From positions 589,501-653,500 of the forward strand of contig NZ_JBEWTB010000002.1 in assembly GCF_040549045.1 (NCBI RefSeq): DNA of 64,000 bases, in the 5' to 3' direction. Below are positions 20,376-29,529 of the stretch, one piece after another. Within the stretch, counting starts at the first letter, position 1, and every line of letters begins with the position of its first letter. Made by a program: the position numbers and the translations under genes. Source of the DNA: Endozoicomonas sp. NE40. GTDB taxonomy: Bacteria > Pseudomonadota > Gammaproteobacteria > Pseudomonadales > Endozoicomonadaceae. The notes beneath the pieces were generated by a model. That model was not told the origin of the DNA. It was given only the letters and a program-made list of their open reading frames with translations, and searched no databases.

Positions 20376-20860
20376 AAGGCACTCCTTACCACCACTTCCC
20401 TGACAGGTTGCTGCCCCCTGCTTTCATCAAACTGCATGGAAATCACATATATGCGACCCGATGAAGATTCCTCGAACGTTATGCTGCCAACGCTGTCCGG
20501 CAGTATGCAGGCCATCTGAAACTTCCACTGCCTTATGTCGTATTCAGCCAGCTCAGCCGGTGTGCAGGTTCCTGTCTCACAGTCGTCGGGATAGGCTTCC
20601 GCACTGCACGCTTCCGCCGTTAACTGTCCAGATCCAACCACATAGTTATCAGTGACTGACGACAGGCTACGATTAACCCGGATCCGGTCCATCATGTCAT
20701 TACCAATAATCACCGCCTGAGAACGCAGGTAAGCAACATGGTTGTGCTGCAGGCTTCTGGTTTGCAGTCCCACCATTCCCAGAACCCCAATAGAAATAAC
20801 AAGCAGTGCAGCCAGCACTTCAATAAGGCCAACACCGGCTGAACGTTTACTTCCCTGCAT
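20372..20860 (-). CDS. pilV: Minor pilin PilV family
   Basis: 162 residues; prepilin site AG/VGLIEVLAALLVISIG and the PilV-type GVLGMVGLQTRSLQ...RSQAVIIGNDMMDRI. A central CETGTC pair and other Cys suggest disulfides. It lies 18 bases after fimU and overlaps pilW by four bases. Confidence 0.9.
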   Translation of the reverse strand: MQGSKRSAGVGLIEVLAALLVISIGVLGMVGLQTRSLQHNHVAYLRSQAVIIGNDMMDRIRVNRSLSSVTDNYVVGSGQLTAEACSAEAYPDDCETGTCTPAELAEYDIRQWKFQMACILPDSVGSITFEESSSGRIYVISMQFDESRGQQPVREVVVRSAL

Positions 20861-20878
20861 AAGATACTCCCTTCATCC

Positions 20879-21406
20879 TTATTCCGGACAACTGTCAGGT
20901 TCAGTTACCCGGACCCGTCCAGTCAGACTGACAACCACCTGCCTGACCTCTTCCCCTGTCAGTCCCTGCTCACATAAAGAGAAGCTCCCGGCCTTGCGCG
21001 CATAACCTTTGCTGCTAAAGCCAGCATTAACCCCCTGATTCCATTCCAGGGAAAGACTTTCAGGCAGTGCGGAAAAAACCCTCAGTCGTTCGTCGCCAGC
21101 CTCCAGCACACCATCGGCATCGGCGTCTGTAAAAATCACCCAGCCTGAACTCCAGTCATCGCCACTGCTGTTGCAGATAACACCATCGGCAGACGCACAC
21201 AGTGAGACTGCACTGCGACGCTTAACCGCTTCGCTGCGGGCCAGTGCAAAACTGGTGTAAATTTCCTGGGCAACAGAAGAGATTCGCTGGCTGGTGACGA
21301 GGGTTCTCAGGGCGGGGGCAGCCATTGAAACCAGTGTGGCTGAAATCAACAGTGTAATGACCACTTCGGGAAGGGTCAGACCCGACTGTCCAGACATGTA
21401 CTGCAT
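20879..21406 (-). CDS. fimU: Minor pseudopilin FimU/FimT (GspH) family, first gene of operon
   Basis: 175 residues; short leader ending SG, mature start LTLPEVVITLLIS with Glu at +5 (Leu instead of Phe at +1). The GspH-type domain has ALARSEAVKRRSAVSLC and DDWSSGWVIFTDADADG, much like the plus-strand FimU. It is first in the minus-strand operon; the 220 bases upstream, before yeaD, probably carry the operon promoter, but I see no convincing consensus. Confidence 0.9.
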   Translation of the reverse strand: MQYMSGQSGLTLPEVVITLLISATLVSMAAPALRTLVTSQRISSVAQEIYTSFALARSEAVKRRSAVSLCASADGVICNSSGDDWSSGWVIFTDADADGVLEAGDERLRVFSALPESLSLEWNQGVNAGFSSKGYARKAGSFSLCEQGLTGEEVRQVVVSLTGRVRVTEPDSCPE

Positions 21407-21629
21407 AATCCTGTCCGTGGAATAGATGGAATCATTTGTGTATTAATTCCAATCTAGCCATGACCCGTTGCAGATTAAACGGTAACAGGTATCAGAGGTC
21501 TGATAGCGGGACGAGAGGAAAAAGTACAGGGGCAGATCTTCTGTGACAAGCAATTGACAGCAGTTTATCGACCGGCCTGTACCGTTTATCAGGGATTAGG
21601 CGAAAGAGCAGTTTCCTGCCCTTACAGGG

Positions 21630-22484
21630 TCAGCGCAAAACAGAGATGCAGGTAGAAATGGTATGCGTTTCCTGTGGCTCCAGCTGCACGGCCAGTGCAG
21701 GCAGGGTCGCGGTTTCGACACAAGCCATATTACGGTAGCCTTCGTCAGGCACGTCAGCCATCTGCTGAGCCAACTCGGCCCCCGGGTTCCAGACAATGGT
21801 ACCGTTACTGCCGGATTTACGAATCACAATCCGGCGCTTCAGACCCGGATCGATAATGGTGCAGGTATCGCTGGTATTCAGATAAGCACGGTCCACTTCA
21901 CCTTTCAGGGTTACATCGCCCTGCTGAACCCAGGCTTTCTGATTATCCGCTTCATCCAGATAACGTCTGCCAGCCAGACCTTCCACGCTGATCGCTTCAA
22001 CATCTGAAACATTAAAGTAGGTATGCAGCGCCTGGCTGATAGCCACCGTTTTTTCACCAATGTTCTGCATAGTCAGGCTGACTTTCAGCTCTTTGCCAAT
22101 GATAATTTCAGTTTCCAGACTGGCAGAACCGTCCCAGGCGGCATGTGTCGTTTCCGGTAAAGACAACAGGAGACGTGTTTCCCCCCCTTCCAGAGTCCCC
22201 TGCTCTTTTAAACGCCAGAGACTGGTACGGGCAAAGCCGTGGTTAGGACCACCTTCTGCGCGCTTGCTGAACCATGGCCAGCATACCGGGATACCACCGC
22301 GAATGGCTTTGCCTTCACCGTAAACAGCGTCCGGACTCAGCCACAATACTTTCTCTTCACCATGCGGCTGAAAGCTCAGTACCTGGCCACCATGGAGGGA
22401 AACCACTGCACGAGCAAAAGCATTCTCAATATCCAGTACTGCTATTTTATTGATAAGTCTCTGAGTGATCTGCGTTCCTTCCAT
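21630..22484 (-). CDS. yeaD: YeaD-like D-hexose-6-phosphate mutarotase (aldose 1-epimerase family)
   Basis: 284 residues, the usual length of the family that interconverts alpha and beta anomers of hexose 6-phosphates. Recognisable segments are ARAVVSLHGGQVLSF, GKAIRGGIPVCWPWF, NHGFARTSLW, the catalytic-His region ALHTYFNVSD and the C-terminal ACVETATLPALAVQLEPQET. Cytoplasmic. It lies between ispH and the fimU operon, a place where Pseudomonas usually has nothing. Confidence 0.9.
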   Translation of the reverse strand: MEGTQITQRLINKIAVLDIENAFARAVVSLHGGQVLSFQPHGEEKVLWLSPDAVYGEGKAIRGGIPVCWPWFSKRAEGGPNHGFARTSLWRLKEQGTLEGGETRLLLSLPETTHAAWDGSASLETEIIIGKELKVSLTMQNIGEKTVAISQALHTYFNVSDVEAISVEGLAGRRYLDEADNQKAWVQQGDVTLKGEVDRAYLNTSDTCTIIDPGLKRRIVIRKSGSNGTIVWNPGAELAQQMADVPDEGYRNMACVETATLPALAVQLEPQETHTISTCISVLR

Positions 22485-22693
22485 TGCTGGAGCTCCTCTT
22501 TTTCCTGTTTCAGAGTTTTCATGTTTTAAGAGTTGACCGGCATCAATTTACTTGGTCAGCCTGATGATGAAACTAGGGATTAACACCTACTTTGGTAATT
22601 TACTGTGAAGAAGTTGAATCCCTTTATGGCAGCATGCCAAATATAAACAATACTTTCAGGGTTACAAGTCGTGCATTGAGTACGAGGTGTTTA

Positions 22694-24145
22694 ATGAACG
22701 TAATCCCCGGCGCCATGGCCGGCCTTCTGGCTGGTCTGTCTGTTAATATTGAAGCCCAATCAACGGTAGATCATCCGCTGTATTTAAGTGCGCCTGATCT
22801 TTCCGGGCAGATGGATAAGGCTGCTTATCAGGAGGCTGATCTTCATGCTCCAAGTATCGAGCTTGGTAATATTTCACTGCGCGCTGGTATCAGGGGGCGA
22901 AATATCAAGTTCTACTCTTCTTTTAACCCACTCCCGGGGCTGGATCAGGCACTGGCGCGCTGTGACGGGAATCAGGCAACAGGGTGGGTCAGCTATCAGA
23001 CTATGTCCATTACCTGTCTTCAGGGGGGAGTAGAAAGAAAAAGCACAATACAACTGCCTCCCCCTGACCAGAAAATGCAGTTGGAAGAAGCCGGAAGCAA
23101 AATTCTGATTGCAGAAGCGGCCGGCAATAAGGCAAGGCCTGTCGTTGACAGCACTATACTGGCCGCAGCGGCAGCCATTCAGTTTGATAGCCCCTTTGAC
23201 ATCGCCGGACGCAACAGTTCTTACGCGATCAGTGGTATCCGTCGTCTGAAAGACAACAGTGGTAACGACAGAGTCATTGTTGACCTCTGCGTGATAGGGG
23301 AGAGTAATGAATATCAGCCCCTGACGGATGGAAATTCGTTTTCGGGAATGAGGAAGTGTCCGGGGCCACTGAGTCACTGGTCAGGCAAAAAATCAGGCAA
23401 GCACTCTGACACCGGAGATGATGAAAACCCTGAAGAAACACCCCCATCCAAACCACCACGCGGCGGTGATGGTGGCGATGGCGATGACCCTGACAAAACT
23501 GCCAAAAAATCAGATATAGTAACGATTTTGTCTATTGAGGTTGATATAAAACAGCTTATTAAAGAACTGCAGAAGTTGATTGATTCTGCCTCCCCGGAAC
23601 AAAGAATTGTCATTACCGAGCGGCTCACACAGCTGATAGGCGCCTTTCCTGAGGGTGAGCTTTTGAAAACAGAATCAGATAATGGCGAATCTGCCAATCA
23701 AATTGCGATACTCTTAACATCCTCTCAAGATTACTTCGATATGGCCTCCAATGTGGAGGCTGTTTCGGCCGTTCGAAATACACTTAGGAGTATATTTAAC
23801 GGATTGGGTTCCGGAGAGCCAATAGGAGCTATTCTTCAGACGTTACGTGATTCAGGGGATCTGCAACAGCTGCAAAAAATCCCTCCTGAAGAGACCAGTC
23901 AGGCGCAGGATGAGGATGATGAAGCACTTCCCGGAGCAGTTGCGGACAGTGGAGAAAACTCCGAACCAGTTGCGAACAGAGTTGTCGACTACTGGAGGCA
24001 GATAATTATTATATTTCTGGAAATCAAAATAACACCTACAGACAGTGAGCCTGCGCCTGAAGATAAGACAACGCCTGAAAGGAAGGAAGATCAATCTGCC
24101 GGAACCGGGCAAGAACCTGTAACTATATGGAATCCGGAGATATAA
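22694..24145 (+). CDS. Secreted protein of unknown function
   Basis: 483 residues from ATG 22694, preceded by GAGGTG; an upstream in-frame start at 22592 would add 34 residues before the signal sequence and has no ribosome site. The signal peptide is weak (GAMAGLLAGLSVNIEAQS). The first half is a compact domain with two likely disulfides. A low-complexity linker rich in Pro, Gly and Asp follows (about residues 242-285), then a helical, acidic C-terminal half rich in Glu and Gln. I do not recognise a family. It is divergent from yeaD and convergent with ispH. Confidence 0.6.
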   Translation: MNVIPGAMAGLLAGLSVNIEAQSTVDHPLYLSAPDLSGQMDKAAYQEADLHAPSIELGNISLRAGIRGRNIKFYSSFNPLPGLDQALARCDGNQATGWVSYQTMSITCLQGGVERKSTIQLPPPDQKMQLEEAGSKILIAEAAGNKARPVVDSTILAAAAAIQFDSPFDIAGRNSSYAISGIRRLKDNSGNDRVIVDLCVIGESNEYQPLTDGNSFSGMRKCPGPLSHWSGKKSGKHSDTGDDENPEETPPSKPPRGGDGGDGDDPDKTAKKSDIVTILSIEVDIKQLIKELQKLIDSASPEQRIVITERLTQLIGAFPEGELLKTESDNGESANQIAILLTSSQDYFDMASNVEAVSAVRNTLRSIFNGLGSGEPIGAILQTLRDSGDLQQLQKIPPEETSQAQDEDDEALPGAVADSGENSEPVANRVVDYWRQIIIIFLEIKITPTDSEPAPEDKTTPERKEDQSAGTGQEPVTIWNPEI

Positions 24146-24150
24146 GCAAT

Positions 24151-24189
24151 TGACCAGAAACTATCAACAAGGCTAATGATTTCTGGTCA
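24151..24189. terminator. Inverted repeat between convergent genes
   Basis: TGACCAGAAA (24151-24160) and its exact complement TTTCTGGTCA (24180-24189) flank a 19-base loop between the unknown secreted gene and ispH. There is no T-tract, so intrinsic termination is uncertain. Confidence 0.4.
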
Positions 24190-24288
24190 GGATGAATCGA
24201 TGAAACAGGACACCTGCACGGGAGCTTTAATCGGGTCACTGTGCAGGGTGTTACTCACCTAGCCTGAGCATAACACCAGTCAAGGATA

Positions 24289-25236
24289 TCAGCTCACTTC
24301 AACCATACGAAGCTCTTTCGGCATGGTGAAAACAATATTCTCTTCTTCACCTTCCAGTTCTTCCGGCATTTCGGCCCCGAGTTCCTGCAGACGCCTGATA
24401 ACGCCCTGAACCAGAACCTCTGGTGCTGAAGCCCCTGCCGTTATACCTATAGCCTGTTTGCCCTGCAACCAGCGCGGCTCAATATCATCAGCCCCATCGA
24501 CCAGATAAGCACAGGCTCCGGTTCGCTCTGCCAGTTCCCTCAGGCGGTTTGAGTTGGAGCTGTTTACCGAGCCTACCACCAGCACAATATCACATTCATC
24601 CGCCAGTGCTCGCACCGCATCCTGACGGTTCTGGGTGGCATAGCAGATATCGTCCTTGCGGGGTCCCTGAATGTTCGGGAATTTCTGCCGCAGTGCTTCA
24701 ATAACTACGGCCGTATCGTTCATGGACAGTGTCGTCTGGGTCACATAAGCCAGATGTTCCGGGTCCTGAACCTCCAGTCCGGCGACATCATCAGCGGTTT
24801 CCACCAGATACATTCTACCGCCTTTGGAGTCGTCGTACTGCCCCATGGTACCCTGCACTTCCGGGTGTCCGTCATGACCAATCAACACACATTCTTTACC
24901 GGCACGGGAATAACGTACCACTTCCATGTGTACTTTCTTGACCAGGGGACAGGACGCATCAAACACCTTCAGCCCGCGACGCTCGGCTTCAGCCTCAACA
25001 GCCTGAGGTACACCGTGGGCGCTGAAAATAACGATCACGTCATCCGGTACCTGATCCAGCTCTTCAACAAAAATTGCACCGCGCTGCTTCAGATTTTCCA
25101 CGACATACTTGTTATGCACAACTTCATGGCGTACATAAATAGGTGGCCCGAAAACATCCAGCGCGCGGTTTACAATATCAATAGCCCTGTCGACACCAGC
25201 ACAAAAGCCACGGGGATTAGCCAACCTGATTTTCAT
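24289..25236 (-). CDS. ispH: 4-hydroxy-3-methylbut-2-enyl diphosphate reductase
   Basis: 315 residues. Last step of the MEP isoprenoid pathway: reduces HMBPP to IPP and DMAPP with a [4Fe-4S] cluster. The three cluster cysteines are visible: C12 (NPRGFCAGVDRAI), C96 (FDASCPLV) and C198 (DDICYATQNRQ). Catalytic-type motifs SAHGVPQ and VGSVNSSNS are present. It overlaps fkpB by one base and ends the ribF-ileS-lspA-fkpB-ispH run. Confidence 0.97.
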   Translation of the reverse strand: MKIRLANPRGFCAGVDRAIDIVNRALDVFGPPIYVRHEVVHNKYVVENLKQRGAIFVEELDQVPDDVIVIFSAHGVPQAVEAEAERRGLKVFDASCPLVKKVHMEVVRYSRAGKECVLIGHDGHPEVQGTMGQYDDSKGGRMYLVETADDVAGLEVQDPEHLAYVTQTTLSMNDTAVVIEALRQKFPNIQGPRKDDICYATQNRQDAVRALADECDIVLVVGSVNSSNSNRLRELAERTGACAYLVDGADDIEPRWLQGKQAIGITAGASAPEVLVQGVIRRLQELGAEMPEELEGEEENIVFTMPKELRMVEVS

Positions 25237-25685
25237 TACGAATTCTCTACCTGAACCACCCTTACTTGGAACAATAGTTCCCTGCCTGCCAGGGGGTGGT
25301 TAAAATCTACGTAAACACGTTCATCGTCAAAAGCGGTCACCACACCAGCCAGCTCGCTGTTTCCTGCGTCAGCAAAGGACATAACCAGCCCTTCCTGGAA
25401 CTGGATATCGTTTGCAAAGCGGGATCTTGGAAAGCTCTGTTGATTATCCGGATGGGGCATACCAAAGGCTTTTGCCGGAGGGATTCTGAAAACGCCCTCA
25501 TCCCCTGCACTCATACCCAGAATGGACTGTTCAAAGCCAGCGGGCAGATTGCCATCGCCAACAACGAAAGAGGCAGGTTTCCCGCCAAAATTACTGTCGA
25601 CCACCTGACCGTCATCCAGTTGGAGAGAGAAATGCAGGGTCACCCGACGACCTGCTCCTATGGCTACTGCAGAGACTTCTGACAT
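25236..25685 (-). CDS. fkpB: FKBP-type peptidyl-prolyl isomerase (SlpA/FkpB)
   Basis: 149 residues; FKBP fold with an IF insert as in SlpA: VTLHFSLQLDDGQVVDSNFGG, then GDGNLPAGFEQSILGMSAGD, the insert-in-flap domain, and VDFNHPLAGRELLFQVRV. Cytoplasmic chaperone/isomerase. Located between lspA and ispH, its conserved place in many gammaproteobacteria. Confidence 0.95.
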   Translation of the reverse strand: MSEVSAVAIGAGRRVTLHFSLQLDDGQVVDSNFGGKPASFVVGDGNLPAGFEQSILGMSAGDEGVFRIPPAKAFGMPHPDNQQSFPRSRFANDIQFQEGLVMSFADAGNSELAGVVTAFDDERVYVDFNHPLAGRELLFQVRVVQVENS

Positions 25686-25775
25686 TGTTATTATGATACC
25701 CGCTCGATACTAAACGCTTAGTTTGACCATGAAACCTTTTCATTCGCTCATGGCTGTTCATTTGCTCATGGCTGT

Positions 25776-26315
25776 TTAATGGCGACTTTCAGACTTTTCC
25801 CGTTCCAGACGGGACTGATCCCGGAACATATCCAGAATCAACATAGCCGCACCAATGGTGATAGCAACATCGGCCACATTGAACGATGGAAAATACCAGT
25901 CTTTATAGTACACCAGAAGGAAGTCGACGACGTAACCATGAACAACACGATCGTACAAATTTCCGAGAGCCCCTCCCAGAATCAGCGCCATGGAACAGGC
26001 CTGCCAGTCTTCCCCTTTTTCCATCCGACGCAGCCAACTGACCAGAAAAAGACTGACAATCATTGCAACACAGGACAGAAACCAGCGCTGCCACCCTCCC
26101 TGGTTACTGAGAAAACTGAAAGCAGCACCCGTGTTATAAGCCAGGGTCAGAGAGAAGAAGGAGGGAATAACAGTGACCTGCTCATACAGGTAAAAATTGT
26201 CCACCACACTGTACTTTGATACCTGATCCAGCACTACCACAATCAGGCTCAGCCATAACCAGTGTATCATCCCCATCGAGTTTTCTTTCATAAAGTGTTC
26301 GTCCTGCCAGTGCAT
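25776..26315 (-). CDS. lspA: Lipoprotein signal peptidase (signal peptidase II)
   Basis: Inner-membrane aspartyl protease that removes signal peptides from diacylglyceryl prolipoproteins. Four hydrophobic segments; catalytic aspartates D122 (GNLYDR) and D149 (FNVADVAI); conserved DQVSKY and AYNTGAAFSFL. GNLYDR has Tyr where Ile is common. Up to 179 residues; internal ATGs at 26291 and 26276 could be the true start, as family members usually begin close to the first helix. Confidence 0.95.
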   Translation of the reverse strand: MHWQDEHFMKENSMGMIHWLWLSLIVVVLDQVSKYSVVDNFYLYEQVTVIPSFFSLTLAYNTGAAFSFLSNQGGWQRWFLSCVAMIVSLFLVSWLRRMEKGEDWQACSMALILGGALGNLYDRVVHGYVVDFLLVYYKDWYFPSFNVADVAITIGAAMLILDMFRDQSRLEREKSESRH

Positions 26316-26516
26316 GTGTGTGCAACATATATGATTTTTTTATAGTATTGTCAGTTTTCCCTGTCTGATATGGTTATTAACCGAAAAATCCAACCTATTC
26401 ATGTCAAGCAATGTAAGTGTCTTTACACAAAAACACAATCCTTTGAACAGAATATGGTCGGGTTACTCTCCTGAGATTTCCTAAGAATCTTCGCTCAGCA
26501 AAAAGGATGGGAAATG

Positions 26517-26556
26517 TAAAAAAAATGCCGGGCAGAAAGCTGCCCGGCATTTTTCA
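26517..26556 (-). terminator. Rho-independent terminator of ileS
   Basis: On the minus strand, 16 bases after the ileS stop, a strong GC stem (GCCGGGCAG pairing with CTGCCCGGC) is followed by a run of eight T. A shorter T-run on the other side makes it potentially bidirectional. It separates ileS from lspA, so lspA needs its own promoter in 26316-26516. Confidence 0.9.
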
Positions 26557-26571
26557 AGCGATACTCAGAGA

Positions 26572-29400
26572 TCAGGCGTAACGACGCACTTCACCCTGAC
26601 CATCAACATTTTCAACACAACGACCACACAGGGTTGGGTGTGCTTCAATCTGACCAACGTCTTCACGACGGTGCCAGCAACGGTCACACTTCTCATGACC
26701 CGACTTGGCAACCACCACCTTCAGGCCATCCACATCGGTATCCATGGCATCAGTTGCTTCTGCCAGTGGTTTCAACTCAGCTTCGGAAGTGATCAGAACA
26801 AAGCGCAGTTCCTCACCCAGCTGGTTCAGCTTCTGCAGCAGTTCGTCACTGGTAAACAGAGTCACTTCAGCTTCCAGACCGCCACCAATCACGCCTTCCT
26901 TACGGGCATCTTCCAGCGCTTTGTTAACAGCGGTCTTCACGGCAAGAATTGAGTCCCAGTCAACGTCACTACTGCCCATCGCCTGCAAGCCTTCATACCA
27001 GGTGTCCAGCAGAACATGCTTGCTGCGCTGCCCCGGAATCGCCTGCCAGATTTCATTGGCCGTAAAGGTACAGATCGGGGCAATCCACAGAGCAAAGGCC
27101 TGGGCAATATGATACATCGCGGTCTGACAGCTACGACGAGCCAGACTGTTTGCCTGGGTGGTGTACTGACGATCCTTGATGATATCCAGATAGAAGCCAC
27201 CCAGATCCAGCGCGCAGAAGTGATGGACTTTCTGATAAACGTTCAGGAAGTTAAAGCTGTCGTAGGCTTCAATCACGTCTTTCTGCAGTGTCAGGGCGCG
27301 GTCAACCGCCCAGCGATCCAGAGACAGCATATCGTCCCATTCAACGATATCCGTTTCCGGGTTAAAGCCGCTCAGGTTAGACAACAGAAAGCGTGCGGTA
27401 TTACGAATACGACGGTAACTGTCTGCAGTACGCTTCAGGATCTCATCAGAAACGGTCATTTCTGCCGTGTAATCCGTGGCAGAAACCCACAGGCGAAGAA
27501 TATCAGCACCCAGGGACTTAAAGACTTTCTGCGGTGCAATCACATTACCCAGAGACTTGGACATCTTGCGTCCATTGGCGTCTACCGTAAATCCGTGAGT
27601 CAGCAGCTGTTTGTAAGGCGGTACACCCTTGGTGGCAATACCGGTTTTCAGGGAAGACTGGAACCAGCCGCGATGCTGGTCAGAACCTTCAACATAAACG
27701 TCAGCAGGCGACTGTAATCCTTCACGACGATCCAGTACTGAATAGTGAGTAACACCGGAGTCAAACCATACGTCCAGAGTATCGGTCACCTTAACGTACT
27801 GGTCCGCGTCTTCTGCAGACAAAATTTCAGCCGGATCCAGATCGAACCAGGCATCCATACCGTCCTGCTCAACCTTCTGAGCGACCTTTTCAATCAATGC
27901 GGAAGTATCCGGGTGCAGCTCTTCTGTTTCTTTATGAATAAACAGCGCAATCGGAACGCCCCAGGTACGCTGACGGGATACACACCAGTCCGGGCTCTGG
28001 GACAGCATGGATTCCATGCGGTTACGTCCCCAGTCCGGCGTAAACTTCACATCCTTCAGGGACGCCTGGGCTGTTTTCAGCAGACCTTCTTTTTCCATGC
28101 TGATAAACCACTGTGGCGTGGCACGGAAAATCAGAGGCGTTTTGGTACGCCAGCAGTGCGGGTAGCTGTGCTGGAATGTAGACTGAGCCAGTACACGACC
28201 ATTCTCAACCAGAACCTCAACCACCAGCGGGTCAACCTTGTAAACATGCTCACCGGCAAAGCGTTCAACGTTGCTGCGGAACACACCAGCGTCGTCCAGA
28301 TAGTTCAGGGTGGCAATGCCGTATTTTTTGCCTACATTAAAGTCGTCAACACCGTGGTCAGGTGCCGTGTGAACACAGCCGGTACCGGCGTCAGTGGTCA
28401 CATGATCACCCAGAATCAGGGGTAGTTCACGATCGTAAAACGGATGAGCCACCTTTTTGCCTTCCAGCTTCGCACCAACAGTACGGGCGATAATGGTGAA
28501 GTCTTCGATGCCGTAACGCTCCATCGCGCTTTCCAGCAGCTCTTCACCCAGAATCAGTCGGGCTGGTGCGCCGTTGACTTCGCACTGTACCAGTGCATAG
28601 CCCAGCTCTGCCCCCAGGGTTACGGCCTGGGAAGAAGGTAACGTCCAGGGCGTTGTGGTCCAGATAACCACTGCGACCTCGCCTTCACCCTGCTGGCCTT
28701 CACTGTCAGGTCCATCAAAATCAAAGGCAGATAACAGGTCCGCTTCGTTCAGAGCCGCATAACGTACATCCACCTGGGTAGACGTTTTATCCTGATATTC
28801 CACTTCCGCTTCTGCCAGCGCAGAACCGCCGACCACACTCCAGTAAACTGGCTTGTAGCCTTTAACCAGATGACCATTGTCGGCAATTTTACCCAGCGCA
28901 CGGATAATATCGGCTTCGGTCTGGAAGTCCATGGTCAGGTAAGGCTTATCCCACTCACCCAGAATCCCCATGCGTTTGAAGTCTTCCCGCTGGCCATCTA
29001 CCTGTTTGGCAGCGTACTCACGGCATTTCCTGCGGAAGGTTTTAAAGTCCACCTTGTCGCCAGCCTTGCCCAGCATGCCTTCTACTTTATGTTCAATAGG
29101 CAGGCCGTGGCAGTCCCAGCCGGGTACATAAGGCGCATCAAAACCACTCAGGGTTTTGGACTTGATAATGATGTCCTTGAGAATCTTGTTAACGGCGTGA
29201 CCAATATGGATATCACCATTGGCGTAAGGGGGGCCATCATGCAAAATGAACTTGTCACGACCCTGACTGACATTCCGAATCTCTTCATACAGATTCATGT
29301 CGTACCAGCGTTTGAGCATTTCCGGCTCGCGCTTGGCCAGATTTCCGCGCATCGGAAAATCAGTCTCTGGCAAGTTCAATGTGTGCTTGTAGTCGGTCAT
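26572..29400 (-). CDS. ileS: Isoleucyl-tRNA synthetase
   Basis: 942 residues, class I synthetase charging tRNA-Ile. The HIGH motif is at 65-68 (GDIHIGHAVNK), KMSKS near 608-612 (NGRKMSKSLGN), the CP1 editing domain includes WTTTPWTLPSSQAV and DAGTGCVHTAPDHG, and a C-terminal zinc site shows CDRCWHRR...LCGRC. Bacterial type. Upstream ribF ends 129 bases before the start. Confidence 0.98.
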   Translation of the reverse strand: MTDYKHTLNLPETDFPMRGNLAKREPEMLKRWYDMNLYEEIRNVSQGRDKFILHDGPPYANGDIHIGHAVNKILKDIIIKSKTLSGFDAPYVPGWDCHGLPIEHKVEGMLGKAGDKVDFKTFRRKCREYAAKQVDGQREDFKRMGILGEWDKPYLTMDFQTEADIIRALGKIADNGHLVKGYKPVYWSVVGGSALAEAEVEYQDKTSTQVDVRYAALNEADLLSAFDFDGPDSEGQQGEGEVAVVIWTTTPWTLPSSQAVTLGAELGYALVQCEVNGAPARLILGEELLESAMERYGIEDFTIIARTVGAKLEGKKVAHPFYDRELPLILGDHVTTDAGTGCVHTAPDHGVDDFNVGKKYGIATLNYLDDAGVFRSNVERFAGEHVYKVDPLVVEVLVENGRVLAQSTFQHSYPHCWRTKTPLIFRATPQWFISMEKEGLLKTAQASLKDVKFTPDWGRNRMESMLSQSPDWCVSRQRTWGVPIALFIHKETEELHPDTSALIEKVAQKVEQDGMDAWFDLDPAEILSAEDADQYVKVTDTLDVWFDSGVTHYSVLDRREGLQSPADVYVEGSDQHRGWFQSSLKTGIATKGVPPYKQLLTHGFTVDANGRKMSKSLGNVIAPQKVFKSLGADILRLWVSATDYTAEMTVSDEILKRTADSYRRIRNTARFLLSNLSGFNPETDIVEWDDMLSLDRWAVDRALTLQKDVIEAYDSFNFLNVYQKVHHFCALDLGGFYLDIIKDRQYTTQANSLARRSCQTAMYHIAQAFALWIAPICTFTANEIWQAIPGQRSKHVLLDTWYEGLQAMGSSDVDWDSILAVKTAVNKALEDARKEGVIGGGLEAEVTLFTSDELLQKLNQLGEELRFVLITSEAELKPLAEATDAMDTDVDGLKVVVAKSGHEKCDRCWHRREDVGQIEAHPTLCGRCVENVDGQGEVRRYA

Positions 29401-29475
29401 AGTCTTGTTACCGGAATCTCACCATCACATCGGTCAGCGTTAAGAGGAATTCTTAAAGCTTGAAATATTACAATG

Positions 29476-29516
29476 AAAGCAGGTTGTCATCACCAGGGGT
29501 ACTAACAACCTGCTTT
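29476..29516. terminator. Long inverted repeat between ribF and ileS
   Basis: AAAGCAGGTTGT (29476-29487) and ACAACCTGCTTT (29505-29516) form a perfect 12-bp stem with a 17-base loop, 13 bases after the ribF stop and upstream of ileS. No T-tract follows on the minus strand. It could be a weak terminator, an RNA-processing site or a leader structure of ileS. Confidence 0.5.
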
Positions 29517-29529
29517 CCGCTTATAGCGG

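Noticed and set aside
24203..24260. ACACCTGCAC/GTGCAGGGTGT near the ispH stop as a second terminator
   Set aside because: Stem is interrupted and the loop is long; the 24151-24189 repeat is better.
27016..28425. Long plus-strand frames of up to 233 codons opposite ileS
   Set aside because: ileS is intact and conserved on the other strand; these frames have low-complexity composition and no start signals.
29401..29529. Riboswitch or T-box upstream of ileS
   Set aside because: Only one simple hairpin is visible; no T-box sequence, and proteobacterial ileS genes rarely have one.
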